This document shows positions 46,027-54,700 of a stretch of 64,000 nucleotides of DNA, one piece after another (within the stretch, counting starts at the first letter, position 1; each line of letters opens with the position of its first letter). The translations under genes were made by a program, and so were the position numbers. The notes beneath the pieces were generated by a model. That model was not told the DNA's origin, did not search any database, and worked only from the letters and a program-made list of their open reading frames with translations. Origin of the DNA: Flavobacteriales bacterium (GTDB taxonomy: Bacteria; Bacteroidota; Bacteroidia; Flavobacteriales_F; PHOS-HE28); contig JADJLR010000006.1 of the NCBI GenBank assembly GCA_016710015.1, positions 214,873 to 278,872 of the forward strand, given 5' to 3'.

Positions 46027-46278
46027 TCAGTTCGGACGATCGTTCTGCGCGGGCTTCACCATCAAGCGCTCGCCTTCGAGCGGTGCACCGTTCAGTTTGG
46101 AAATGGCTTCGCGTGCTGCGCGATCATCTTCCATTTCAACGAATCCGAATTGACGGGACATTCCAGTGGCCTTATCACGCACCACCGTAACGCGTTCCAC
46201 ATTGCCGAAGTGCCCAAAGAGCAATTCGAGATGGAGTTCGGTAACAGCATGACTCAACCGGCTCACGAAAATATTCAT
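46027..46278 (-). CDS. RRM RNA-binding protein 2
   Basis: 83 residues, clear paralogue of the protein at 44788 (same length; LHLELLFGHFG.VERV identical in both). RNP2 is IFVSRL; RNP1 is RQFGFVEM. The C-terminus RLMVKPAQNDRPN differs. The two may bind related RNA targets. The upstream element at 46311 is shared with gene 1. Confidence 0.92.
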   Translation of the reverse strand: MNIFVSRLSHAVTELHLELLFGHFGNVERVTVVRDKATGMSRQFGFVEMEDDRAAREAISKLNGAPLEGERLMVKPAQNDRPN

Positions 46279-46310
46279 GTGCAGAGGGTTTAAGGTTGAC
46301 ACGGATGCGC

Positions 46311-46342
46311 CGCTGACCAAGAATGGCCGGACCGAATGGCCC
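46311..46342 (-). promoter_or_regulatory. Conserved upstream element of RRM gene 2
   Basis: CGCTGACC-N6-GGCCGGACC-N5-GCCC on the plus strand, starting 33 bases upstream of the ATG, with gap lengths identical to copy 1 at 45073. The bases between the blocks differ, so selection on the blocks is likely rather than recent copying. Confidence 0.6.
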
Positions 46343-46449
46343 CAAGAGCAACACAATGAACGGAGCGCAAGTTAGTCATTCCCATTTGGCGTTCCGCGAA
46401 CATCATGGTCCGCTTGTTGCGCATCGTCCTGTATGATCTTTGGACCACC

Positions 46450-47544
46450 ATGCTGAGACACGGCCTCATTTCCATCTGCTTTGTTCTCGCCTTATCGGAT
46501 CAAGCACAGGTTGATCCGACCATTCGCAATTACGAAACGGACGCGCAAGGTATCGTCGATGCTGCGGTGACCGCTAAGAAAGTGGTCGGCATCGCGGCCG
46601 GTTTCTCGTCGCACGGCATTACGTGGACGCATGGGATCGGCTTTGCGGATCGAAATGCGGACCTGCACTTCACTGCGGATACACGAACGCGTATCGCATC
46701 CATTGCCAAACCGATGACGGCCGTCGCCATCATGCAATTGGTTGAGCAAGGGAAGATCGATCTGGATGCACCGGTGCAAGATCACATCACGAACTTTCCG
46801 GTGAAACCAGAAGGCGTGGTCACGGTACGTCAATTGCTTCGCCACACTGCAGGCATTCGGGCCTATAAAAGCAACGCGGAACGCGAGAACACGACCCTCT
46901 ATCCCACCCTTGCGGATGCCCTGGCGATCTTCCAGGACAGCGAATTGGTGAGCAAGCCGGGTGAACAATTCAATTACACCTCCTATGGATACGTGATACT
47001 GGGGCGCGTTATCGAGGTGGTCTCCGGCTCGAGCTATGCCACGTACATGCAAGAACACATCTGGGATCCCGCAGGCATGACGAACACTGGTGTGGAACGG
47101 ACCGATGATACCGGATATGCCGCGCTGTACCACATCACCGAGAAAGGTCGGATCAGTGAACGCCAACGCAACAGCCTGAGCGATCGCGTACCCGGCGGAG
47201 GGATCTACAGCACGGTGAACGACCTGTTGAAGTTCGGCGAAGCGGTACTGAATGGCACTTTGGTGAACGCTGAAAGCCTCGTTGAAATGCAACTCGACCC
47301 AGGGCTGAAACAAGGAGGTAACGGGTACGGCCTAGGATGGTATCTCTATGGGGAGAATTCAAAGTACGGACCAGTGATCGGCCACAATGGCTCGCAAACC
47401 GGAGCCTCCACCTTCTTGATGTTATTGCCTCAACAAGGCACCACGGTCGTCGTGCTATCCAATACCTCTGGTGCCATGCAGGAGATCAGCAACATCACCG
47501 TTGCGCTCTTCGATCCAGCGGCCGAGATGCAGAAAGCTCCGTGA
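46450..47544 (+). CDS. Secreted serine hydrolase (PF00144 family)
   Basis: 364 residues from MLRHGLISICFVLALSDQAQ, a signal peptide. SxxK is SIAK in RIASIAKPMTAVAIMQL (~80); the second motif is YTSYGYVILG (~170); the third is the His-Gly pair in VIGHNGSQTGAS. Same family as the enzyme at 25844 but distant in sequence. Peptidase, esterase and beta-lactamase roles are all possible. Exported to the periplasm or outside. Confidence 0.87.
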   Translation: MLRHGLISICFVLALSDQAQVDPTIRNYETDAQGIVDAAVTAKKVVGIAAGFSSHGITWTHGIGFADRNADLHFTADTRTRIASIAKPMTAVAIMQLVEQGKIDLDAPVQDHITNFPVKPEGVVTVRQLLRHTAGIRAYKSNAERENTTLYPTLADALAIFQDSELVSKPGEQFNYTSYGYVILGRVIEVVSGSSYATYMQEHIWDPAGMTNTGVERTDDTGYAALYHITEKGRISERQRNSLSDRVPGGGIYSTVNDLLKFGEAVLNGTLVNAESLVEMQLDPGLKQGGNGYGLGWYLYGENSKYGPVIGHNGSQTGASTFLMLLPQQGTTVVVLSNTSGAMQEISNITVALFDPAAEMQKAP

Positions 47545-47718
47545 CCGTTCCTTCACGTCGACCTATCTTCGCGAGCGGATATCCGAATTACGGAAATCTT
47601 CCATCTGAACTGGCTTGTGGTCGGTTCACGTGCTGATCTCAGCACATCTCCTTTCGATCCAACCCGATGCACGTGCGGTTCCAGCGCGTGGCGTGTGGAT
47701 CATTGATGAACACGGAAC

Positions 47719-48543
47719 ATGAACAACACCTCAATGGATAGTACAACTCGGATCGCGGAACAAGCATGGCATCTTCTCCTCACCTATGGACCGCGTGTCC
47801 TTTTGGCACTTGCCGTACTCCTGCTCGGGTTATGGGTGATCGGGCTCTTTGGTCGTGGCATGGGCCGCTTGATGAAGAAGCGCGAGGTGGATCCCTCCTT
47901 GATCCCATTCTTGCAAGGTCTGGTCACCGCGCTTTTGAAGGTGATGCTCGTATTGAGCGTGGTCGGGATGGTCGGCGTGGAAACCACTTCCTTCATCGCC
48001 GTACTTGGTGCCGCCGGCCTGGCAGTGGGCTTGGCATTGAGCGGTACCCTACAGAATTTCGCAGGCGGTGTGATGATCCTCCTGTTCAAACCATTCAAGG
48101 TGGGTGACTTCATCGAAGCGCAAGGCCATAGCGGCACGGTGCGCAGCATCCACATCTTCAACACCATCCTGAAGACGCCGGACAACAAGACGGTGGTCCT
48201 CCCGAACGCGCCGGTAAGTTCCGGGGCGATGGTGAACTATAGCACCGAGGCCAAACGTCGTGTGGACCTCACGTTCGGTATCGGTTATGGGGATGATATC
48301 GATAAGGCCCGTGGAGTCCTTGAAGCGATCATCGCTGCGGATAAGCGTGTGCTGAACGACCCCGCACCCTTCACCGCCGTCGGCGAGTTGGCGGACAGTT
48401 CCGTGAATTTCGTGGTGCGCTTGTGGGTGGAGAGCGGAGATTATTGGGGAGTGCATTTCAACACCATCGAACAAGTGAAGAAGCGCTTCGATGCGGAAGG
48501 CATCAGCATCCCATTCCCGCAAATGGATATTCACCGAACATGA
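47719..48543 (+). CDS. mscS: Small-conductance mechanosensitive channel (MscS family)
   Basis: 274 residues, near the 286 of E. coli MscS. Three membrane helices; TM3 is AAGLAVGLALSGTLQNFAGG with the Gly/Ala face that lines the pore. The beta domain begins PFKVGDFIEAQGHSGTV and includes FNTILKTPDNKTVVLPNA. The C-terminal alpha/beta domain ends SIPFPQMDIH. Inner membrane channel that releases solutes upon osmotic downshift. Confidence 0.95.
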   Translation: MNNTSMDSTTRIAEQAWHLLLTYGPRVLLALAVLLLGLWVIGLFGRGMGRLMKKREVDPSLIPFLQGLVTALLKVMLVLSVVGMVGVETTSFIAVLGAAGLAVGLALSGTLQNFAGGVMILLFKPFKVGDFIEAQGHSGTVRSIHIFNTILKTPDNKTVVLPNAPVSSGAMVNYSTEAKRRVDLTFGIGYGDDIDKARGVLEAIIAADKRVLNDPAPFTAVGELADSSVNFVVRLWVESGDYWGVHFNTIEQVKKRFDAEGISIPFPQMDIHRT

Positions 48544-48663
48544 TCAGGATCGACGCCATGGTGCGGTGGTCTAGCCCTTCGATCGTGACGTGTTCTTGTG
48601 TTGCACATGACCCTCATTCGTAGGTGGAGGCAACGAACCGGGATCTCAACGCATCTTGGAACC

Positions 48664-49521
48664 ATGGACCACGAAGCGATACCCACTCATTCCCTGGAGA
48701 ACCGACCCGGTTTCCCCACGCGTGTGGAACACATCCTGCCTGCACCTGGCCCGGTCGTGAACGGTGTCCATCGGCATGATTTCCATGAGTTGTTCTTCTT
48801 CGCGGAAGGGTCGGGAGAACACATGATCGATCTGCAACAATGGAACATTGCAACACCGTGCATGCACCTCGTTGCACCAGGCCAGGTACACCGCTTGGAT
48901 CGATCGGCCGATATGAAAGGTTCCGTTGTGATGTTCGCGCCGGATGCACAGCTTGGTCATGGCCACGCGGCCCGCAGAGCACTTTTCGCTCGGACGGATG
49001 GTGCATGTTCATTCCCGTTGAGCAATGTCCAGTTGGGCGAATGCACCGCTTTGGTGAAGTTGATGGAACAGGAATTGGAGCGTACGCAAGGCCCGATCAC
49101 CGAAGTGGTGGAGGGGTTCTTGGGCGTGCTTCTGATCAAATGCGCACATTGGACCTCGGAGCTGGAGAGCGATGGCGTAATCGGTGGCACTGACCCATAC
49201 AAGCGTTTCCTTGATCTATTGGAGACGGGCTACTTGGCAGAAAGGCAGGTGTCCCACTACGCGGATCTCTTGTCCATGAGCGCCGACCACTTGAACGAGC
49301 AGGTGAAGAGGCGATCAGGTCGCACGGCCAGCTCCGTGATTCAGGACAGGCTTTTGTTGGAAGCGAAGCGATTGCTCCTTCACGCCGAGTTGAGCATCAA
49401 GGAAGTGGGCTATGCCTTGAACATGAAGGACCCGGCCTATTTCACGCGTTGGTTCCACAAGGCAGCAGGTGTGACACCAGGTGCTTACCGCGAGGCGATA
49501 CGGGATAAGTACAAGCATTGA
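48664..49521 (+). CDS. AraC-family transcriptional regulator
   Basis: 285 residues from MDHEAIPTHSLENRP. N-terminal cupin-like sensor (VNGVHRHDFHELFFFAEG, then HLVAPGQVHRLD). C-terminal ~100 residues hold two helix-turn-helix motifs (QVSHYADLLSMSADHLNEQV and ELSIKEVGYALNMKDPAYFT, with RWFHKAAGVTPGAYR). Its inducer is unknown. The T9SS protein and dioxygenase genes directly downstream are the obvious candidate targets. Confidence 0.9.
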   Translation: MDHEAIPTHSLENRPGFPTRVEHILPAPGPVVNGVHRHDFHELFFFAEGSGEHMIDLQQWNIATPCMHLVAPGQVHRLDRSADMKGSVVMFAPDAQLGHGHAARRALFARTDGACSFPLSNVQLGECTALVKLMEQELERTQGPITEVVEGFLGVLLIKCAHWTSELESDGVIGGTDPYKRFLDLLETGYLAERQVSHYADLLSMSADHLNEQVKRRSGRTASSVIQDRLLLEAKRLLLHAELSIKEVGYALNMKDPAYFTRWFHKAAGVTPGAYREAIRDKYKH

Positions 49522-49587
49522 CCGGTTTCGTCCATTGGTTGGACACCCACCGGAGGAGAGCTTTGTGCCGAACAGATCCCCATGGCC

Positions 49588-50574
49588 ATGAGACACTTCC
49601 TTCCTTCGATCGCAGCGCTCCTTTTCCTTACCGTTCCAGCAGCCCCCTTGCTGTCCCAAGCGGACTGCGGGAACGTGGTCATCGAAAGTGTGCAATACGA
49701 CCCACTATTCGCAGGCAGTATTGATGTGAAGGCCTATTATGACGGGGCCGAATGCATTTCATATCCCTCCTTCATGCTCTTCGATCAGAACGGTGATACA
49801 CTGGCGATCGAAACGACCAATTTCTTCTGCGTTGGTAACGGCTCGTCGCAAACCCATCCGATGACGATCCGGCCCGGCGTACAGATCCCGACCGGTGCCT
49901 TCGATGCCCGACTCGAACTGTACACGGATCCTGGGGATTCCTTGGCGTGTAGTTGGGATCTGACCGACGTGATGCTATGCCCATCGGCGGAATGCCAGCA
50001 GGTGGAGATCTACCTCACGAATACCGGAGATCTGGTGGCCTTTACTGCCTACTGGTGGGTATTGGACGAGAACGGCACGTGGGTGGACCAAGGCACCTTC
50101 GAAGTGGATGACATCAACCACACGCACTTCGAAACGACCTGCCTCGTTCCGGGCAACTACGAACTTGGGTTCAGTCCGTTCTCGCCGATCGACGATAGCT
50201 GGATCATTGGGGTCACGCCAAGTTATCAGCAGAGCACTGGCATCAATACCCATACGGATGAAGGCCAATCTCCTTGGGACCTTTCGTTCTCATGGTTCGC
50301 AGCATGCGTGGATCCAGGGAATTCTATCGACGAGCCGGTACACTCCGAAGTTGTGTTCCGTATGGATGGATCCGTCCTTCACGTGAACGATACCGAAGGC
50401 TTATCGCTAGGTAGTATCCAGATCTATTCTGCCGATGGTCGCTTGGCTCGAAGCTTGCAAGCACAGAGCGATCGCACCGAGATCAACACGAACGACCTTG
50501 CCTCCGGACTCCATGTGGTGCGCATCATTCAACCGAACGGCACGTTCTTTACGCGATCCATCATTCTACAATGA
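49588..50574 (+). CDS. T9SS-exported protein
   Basis: 328 residues from MRHFLPSIAALLFLTVPAAP, a signal peptide. The middle has repeated beta-rich strands and cysteine pairs (DCGNVVIESVQYDP, CPSAECQQVEIYLTN). The C-terminal ~80 residues (VVFRMDGSVLHVNDTEGLSL ... LASGLHVVRIIQPNG ... RSIILQ) are a sorting domain of weaker type. The stop overlaps the ATG of the dioxygenase gene (ATGA), so the two are an operon. Confidence 0.75.
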   Translation: MRHFLPSIAALLFLTVPAAPLLSQADCGNVVIESVQYDPLFAGSIDVKAYYDGAECISYPSFMLFDQNGDTLAIETTNFFCVGNGSSQTHPMTIRPGVQIPTGAFDARLELYTDPGDSLACSWDLTDVMLCPSAECQQVEIYLTNTGDLVAFTAYWWVLDENGTWVDQGTFEVDDINHTHFETTCLVPGNYELGFSPFSPIDDSWIIGVTPSYQQSTGINTHTDEGQSPWDLSFSWFAACVDPGNSIDEPVHSEVVFRMDGSVLHVNDTEGLSLGSIQIYSADGRLARSLQAQSDRTEINTNDLASGLHVVRIIQPNGTFFTRSIILQ

Positions 50575-51533
50575 GCTCCATGAAAACCAAAGGAACATCC
50601 ACCGCGAAGAGCGGCCAGCTGGACCGCCGCCGTTTCCTTCAAGCCGGATCCCTACTTGGATTAGGCTCCATGTTGTTGCCGAACAGGTTGTTCGCTGGTC
50701 GTGCTGCCGCCGATGTAGTTGGTGATTGCGCACCCACCACGGATGACATCCTTGGACCTTACTACTTGGCGGGTTCACCGAACACCTCAATGGTCGCGCA
50801 AACTGCGGAAGTCGGTACACGCCTATTCCTGAGTGGTACCGTGCTCAGCAACGATTGCTTGACCCCAGTGGTCGGAGCCAAGATCGAAGTGTGGCAGGCG
50901 AATGACGCAGCAGTCTACGACACCTCCCAGGACTTCAACCTGCGTGGCACCATGTACTCCGATGAGAATGGGCTCTATGCTTTCGAGTCCATTGTACCGG
51001 GTGCCTACTTGAACGGGAGCCAGTACCGTCCGAAGCACATCCATTACAAGGTGACCAAGCCCGGATTCCCGGATCTCGTTACACAACTTTACTTCGAAGG
51101 CGATCCGTTCATCCCAGCGGACCCATGGGCATCACAAGCGGATGCAGTGCTTCGCATCATACCACTCACAAGCATCGGCGAAGAAGCGGTGGAAGGACAG
51201 TTCGATATCGTCCTCGATGGCTTCACCTCGATCAAGCCCAATCGATATGGTCTGGATGGCGATGTCATGCCGATCCATCCGAATCCCATGCGCGACCTGG
51301 CCAGCATCCATTTCAATGTGTTCCGCGAAGCGCGCGTGGAGTTGGTGATCACCGATACCGACGGACGCGAGATCGTGACGTTGATCAATGCCACCAAACC
51401 GCAAGGCAGATACACCGTGCAGTGGGATGGCCGCAGCGGAGGTTATGGCGGTCCAGTGGCATCGGGCACCTATCTCGTTCACTTGCGCATGGATGGCCAC
51501 ATGATCAAGAGCCAACGGGTCGTGCGGGAATGA
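50571..51533 (+). CDS. Intradiol-type dioxygenase with Tat-like signal and sorting-like tail
   Basis: 320 residues. The N-terminus DRRRFLQAGSLLGLGSMLLP is a twin-arginine signal. Residues ~45-230 are an intradiol ring-cleavage fold: PTTDDILGPYYLAG near the start, GTVLSNDCLTPVVGAKIEVW, and the metal-site region QYRPKHIHYKV with Tyr and two His; a further Tyr is in AAVYDTS. The last ~90 residues (HPNPMRDLASIHFNVFR ... TDTDGREIVTLI ... ASGTYLVHL) form a FlgD/T9SS type A-like tail, unusual on a ring-cleaving enzyme. Cofactor Fe(III) and substrate are inferred. Confidence 0.85.
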   Translation: MSSMKTKGTSTAKSGQLDRRRFLQAGSLLGLGSMLLPNRLFAGRAAADVVGDCAPTTDDILGPYYLAGSPNTSMVAQTAEVGTRLFLSGTVLSNDCLTPVVGAKIEVWQANDAAVYDTSQDFNLRGTMYSDENGLYAFESIVPGAYLNGSQYRPKHIHYKVTKPGFPDLVTQLYFEGDPFIPADPWASQADAVLRIIPLTSIGEEAVEGQFDIVLDGFTSIKPNRYGLDGDVMPIHPNPMRDLASIHFNVFREARVELVITDTDGREIVTLINATKPQGRYTVQWDGRSGGYGGPVASGTYLVHLRMDGHMIKSQRVVRE

Positions 51534-51539
51534 CCAGTA

Positions 51540-52037
51540 TCACTTCGCCCGCATCCGGTTGTTCCTCGGTTCGTGCGTGAGTTCCGCTAGGCCGAGAGCT
51601 TCCATCAACGGCGGCAGGTAAACGCCGAAGCGTCCGCGCAGTCCCTTCTTCAACCCGTACCATCCTTTCACAGGGTTCTTCTCGCTCCTGCCCCACGCTT
51701 CAACGGTGCCCGCTTTCACGGGTTTCTGTTCGTCGGCACCGCCCAGATCCATCCAATCGCCGTGCTTCTTCAACATGGCATGGAGGTCTGTGATGCATTG
51801 GATATCGTAGAGCAACACGGTTTTCCCAACGGTGCATACCAGTACTTCCGTTCCATCCTTTTCATCCACATGCATCGTGTACTCGGACGTGTTCGGTGGG
51901 GTCTTCAATTTCCAGGGTTTGTCCTTGGTGCGCTTTTCCATGAGGTCGGTGCTTTCGTGGATGAGTATGTCACGAAGTTGGTCAATTGCGCTGATCCGAA
52001 GTGGTTCTTTGCCCCGATTGGAATGGTTCGGCTTCAT
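51540..52037 (-). CDS. Conserved protein of unknown function
   Basis: 165 residues from MKPNHSNRGKEPLRI. The alternative ATG at 52058 lies inside a terminal inverted repeat of an inserted MITE, so the shorter start is safer, and the insert may have replaced the natural promoter. It has no signal or membrane span. The tail VKGWYGLKKGLRGRFGVYLPP is echoed in a fragment at 42.1 kb. Family not recognised. Confidence 0.7.
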   Translation of the reverse strand: MKPNHSNRGKEPLRISAIDQLRDILIHESTDLMEKRTKDKPWKLKTPPNTSEYTMHVDEKDGTEVLVCTVGKTVLLYDIQCITDLHAMLKKHGDWMDLGGADEQKPVKAGTVEAWGRSEKNPVKGWYGLKKGLRGRFGVYLPPLMEALGLAELTHEPRNNRMRAK

Positions 52038-52048
52038 TGCAAGGTTAC

Positions 52049-52213
52049 TAGAGCGCATCTCAAAATTGTTTTTGGAAGCGAGCGGGTTGGATCATGCGAC
52101 CAGATGAGGCGCAAAAACCGAGCATAGCATGAGCTACGTGAGGCCTTTTGCAACGAAATATGGGCGCACGAGGCTCCCGCGCAGCCCGAAGGATAATTTT
52201 GAGATGCGCTCTA
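52049..52213. mobile_element. MITE with 17 bp terminal inverted repeats and TA target
   Basis: GAGCGCATCTCAAAATT (52051-52067) is repeated exactly inverted as AATTTTGAGATGCGCTC (52195-52211). Both outer ends are flanked by TA. The 161 bp element holds no gene. TA duplication with perfect ends fits a non-autonomous Tc1/mariner or IS630-type element; the end sequence also resembles some IS5/IS1182 ends, so the parent family is open. It abuts the start of the gene at 51540. Confidence 0.8.
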
Positions 52214-52280
52214 CACTAGCTGAGGTCCTAGGCATCATCTGTGGTTTCGGCTTGTCGGAGCCTTCACCTTGGTGCAAGCC

Positions 52281-52514
52281 AGGGCTATCGCCGCATAATA
52301 CCTTCCGCACCAGGTCTGCTATTTCTGCGACTCCGCTGACGTCGAGCCCGTCCGTCAGACTTGAATTCTATTCTCTGTGACCCCTCTGGGGTCAGCCGAC
52401 AAGGATAACGATCGGTGCTGCATTCTGACCCCGGAAGGGTCACAGAGAATAGAGATCGCTCCCCTTTGGGAGAACGACCCCAGCGGGGTCGCAGAATCAA
52501 GAGGCGATAGCCCT
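52281..52514. mobile_element. Fold-back interspersed element, copy 3
   Basis: From AGGGCTATCGCC to GAGGCGATAGCCCT, same orientation as copy 2. The three nested stems are kept, with base changes that often preserve pairing (for example GACTCCGCTGACGTC in one arm against GACCCCAGCGGGGTC). No direct repeat is evident at its flanks. It is only ~70 bp from the MITE. Confidence 0.8.
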
Positions 52515-52546
52515 CCATACGACCCATCCATTCGTGAGCAAGGCGA

Positions 52547-52555
52547 TATATTGCG
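52547..52555 (+). promoter_or_regulatory. Promoter-like TATATTGCG
   Basis: TATATTGCG, identical to the one at 11047, ends 5 bases before the ATG at 52561 and would give an almost leaderless mRNA. Confidence 0.35.
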
Positions 52556-52560
52556 CTCCC

Positions 52561-52944
52561 ATGCCACGTTCGCTGTTCTACCTGCTGGTCATCGCCGCCC
52601 TGCTTGCATCGTGTAGGAAGGAAGTGAAGGAGTACAAAGCCACACTTGAAGCAAGCTGCTACGATTGCATCGTGCAGTATGCGGCCGGCTCTGACCGCGG
52701 TCTTCGAGACACTCTTGCAGGCAGCGTGAATACGGTCACTGGCGATACGTTCGTTGAAGTCGGTCGGTATGATCTGGTGATGCACGAGGAGGAAGCGATC
52801 TTTTTCCGCGCCTGTCGCATCCGCCCGGACTCGGCCTACGGCGATATCACCTTGCATGCTTCAGGGGACATTTCGCCATTGTCCGCTACAGCGGATCGGA
52901 ACACCGAATGCGCGGTGATCAATCAGCCGGTGCAATTCAAGTAG
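52561..52944 (+). CDS. Small lipoprotein, unknown
   Basis: 127 residues starting MPRSLFYLLVIAALLASCRK, with lipobox LASC. Cysteines at EASCYDCIVQ and FRACRIRP may pair. No domain recognised. Convergent with the phospholipase-like gene; the two stops are 3 bases apart. Confidence 0.65.
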   Translation: MPRSLFYLLVIAALLASCRKEVKEYKATLEASCYDCIVQYAAGSDRGLRDTLAGSVNTVTGDTFVEVGRYDLVMHEEEAIFFRACRIRPDSAYGDITLHASGDISPLSATADRNTECAVINQPVQFK

Positions 52945-52946
52945 GT

Positions 52947-53951
52947 CTATTCGTGATCCCGACCAAAACCCTTGCGGCTTTCGTCGAACAATTCCTGCTC
53001 GGCTTTGAGCACTTGCTTCAAGCTATCGCTCACATCCTTGTCCTCGAATCGCTCCAGATCCGGTGACCCGGCATCCACCCAGGCGCTGTACCAGAACGAA
53101 CCAAGGGTCATGATGGAGGCATTCATCCGCCGCTCCACCATGCCGCCCATGGCCACCTCGTATGCATTGGCGAATTCGCGGGAATAGGTACGCATGCCGT
53201 TGCGACCGCGATCCTCGAACACGTACTTCTGATCCTCGGGGAAGGTCATGCTCAACCGTTTCTCGATGGCGAGCACACTATCCAACTCCATGTGGCTGGC
53301 ATGCACCGCCTCCCAAGCGACCTCCAGTGGACGGCCCATGTATTGCGCGCGACCGACCAAGTGATCGTAATTGTCGGCACTCAATTCCGGGATCCGACTT
53401 TCCCAGAACGCGTGGATCCCGTATTGGTTCGTCAATTGTCCGTTGTAATTCTCCGTGGTGTGCAATGGCACATGCGCATCGGCCACATAATGCCCAAGAT
53501 CCGCGCTGTTCGTGAGGATGCGATCCACATCACCACGCGCGAACGCCTTCACCAACCGAGCGTACATCACTTGGATATGCCAGGGGACGATCCCGTACGC
53601 TTGAAGCGTATCCTCGGTGTATTTCGACACGGCATCGTCCCACTTGTGCGGCATCACGGCAAAGGGATCTTCTCCTCCTTTCGCGTAGTGATCGATATCG
53701 ATGTAGTGCCGCTGAGCCTCTCCCTCCACGGCGTAGCGACGACGGTCCGGATCCACGGCATGGTCGCTGATGAAATCGACGTGTCGCTTGTAGAACCCGA
53801 ACATCTCTGGCGGTAGTGTGAAGCAGGCCATCCGGTTGATGCGCTTGTGTCCATAGAAGCCCCAGGCATGCGCAGGCTCTACCACATGCACTGGAAGCAG
53901 GAGCAACAGACCGAAAAGGCATGCGAGAACGATGAGGGTGCGGCGGATCAT
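52947..53951 (-). CDS. Zinc-dependent phospholipase C / S1-P1 nuclease-like protein
   Basis: 334 residues with signal peptide (MIRRTLIVLACLFGLLLLLP). The mature N-terminus WGFYGHKRINRMACF gives the first Trp/His zinc ligands, and HYIDIDHY and LGHYVADAHVPLHTTENYNG supply the His/Asp cluster that binds three zinc ions in this superfamily. HAFWES follows. The substrate (phospholipid or nucleic acid) is not fixed by sequence. Its start overlaps the comB stop by 4 bases; last gene of a four-gene operon. Confidence 0.85.
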   Translation of the reverse strand: MIRRTLIVLACLFGLLLLLPVHVVEPAHAWGFYGHKRINRMACFTLPPEMFGFYKRHVDFISDHAVDPDRRRYAVEGEAQRHYIDIDHYAKGGEDPFAVMPHKWDDAVSKYTEDTLQAYGIVPWHIQVMYARLVKAFARGDVDRILTNSADLGHYVADAHVPLHTTENYNGQLTNQYGIHAFWESRIPELSADNYDHLVGRAQYMGRPLEVAWEAVHASHMELDSVLAIEKRLSMTFPEDQKYVFEDRGRNGMRTYSREFANAYEVAMGGMVERRMNASIMTLGSFWYSAWVDAGSPDLERFEDKDVSDSLKQVLKAEQELFDESRKGFGRDHE

Positions 53952-54700
53952 GTACTGGTGTCCAGTAGGACCAATTCATCATTCCGCAAGACCGGGATGA
54001 CTCGGCTTTGATCCGGGGTTAGACAATACTTCACATCGTGCAAGAGCTTTAGCTGCTCGATCCGCTTGCGTCGCGGTGCGGCCTTGAGGAGGCCCAGGTA
54101 ATGATCGCGACCGCTCATGAACATGTACTTCGCTGCGATGCTGCTGTCCTCTTCCACACCGAACTTGCCGCTCGCCATCAAGCGTTCCATCACCGCGCCG
54201 GCGAACATGGAGTCCTCCAAATTGAATTTGTCCTTCCAACCGGAACAGAGCAACAGGATGTTGTCATTCTGCTTCACCAGCCAATCGCTCAACGCGGTGA
54301 AGTTCAGGAACGACCCGATCACGAGCATCCTTGCATCCTTTGCCAAATTGATGGCCCGTGTGCCGTTCGTGGTCGTCATCACGATGGTCTTTCCTTTCAG
54401 ATCCTGACCCAAATACGCCAACGGAGAGTTGCCGTAGCTGAAGCCTTCCACCACCTCTCCATTGCGCTCTGCCGCAGCGATGTATCCTTCACGACCGATA
54501 TATGGACGCGCTTCTTCCACCGTGGCCACGGGGATGATGCGATCGATCCCATGCTCGAAGGCAGCCACCATCGCACTGGTCGCACGCAGGATATCGATCA
54601 CCACAACGATCTCCATATCCGGGGCATACAGGGGGTACTGCCCCGGCATGAAGCAGACCTCCACGCGGTACTTGTAATCCACACGTTCCGAAGGCTCCAT
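53948..54700 (-). CDS. comB: 2-phosphosulfolactate phosphatase family (ComB)
   Basis: 250 residues, full length, starting at the ATG at 54700. Core motifs VVVIDILRATSAMVAAFEHG, GEVVEGFSYGNSPLAYLG and VMTTTNGTRAIN are those of the ComB fold (PF04029). In methanogens ComB makes sulfolactate for coenzyme M; Bacteroidota have no coenzyme M pathway, so the substrate here is probably different. Coupled to gcvT by a TGATG overlap and to the phospholipase gene by 4 bases. Confidence 0.88.
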   Translation of the reverse strand: MEPSERVDYKYRVEVCFMPGQYPLYAPDMEIVVVIDILRATSAMVAAFEHGIDRIIPVATVEEARPYIGREGYIAAAERNGEVVEGFSYGNSPLAYLGQDLKGKTIVMTTTNGTRAINLAKDARMLVIGSFLNFTALSDWLVKQNDNILLLCSGWKDKFNLEDSMFAGAVMERLMASGKFGVEEDSSIAAKYMFMSGRDHYLGLLKAAPRRKRIEQLKLLHDVKYCLTPDQSRVIPVLRNDELVLLDTST

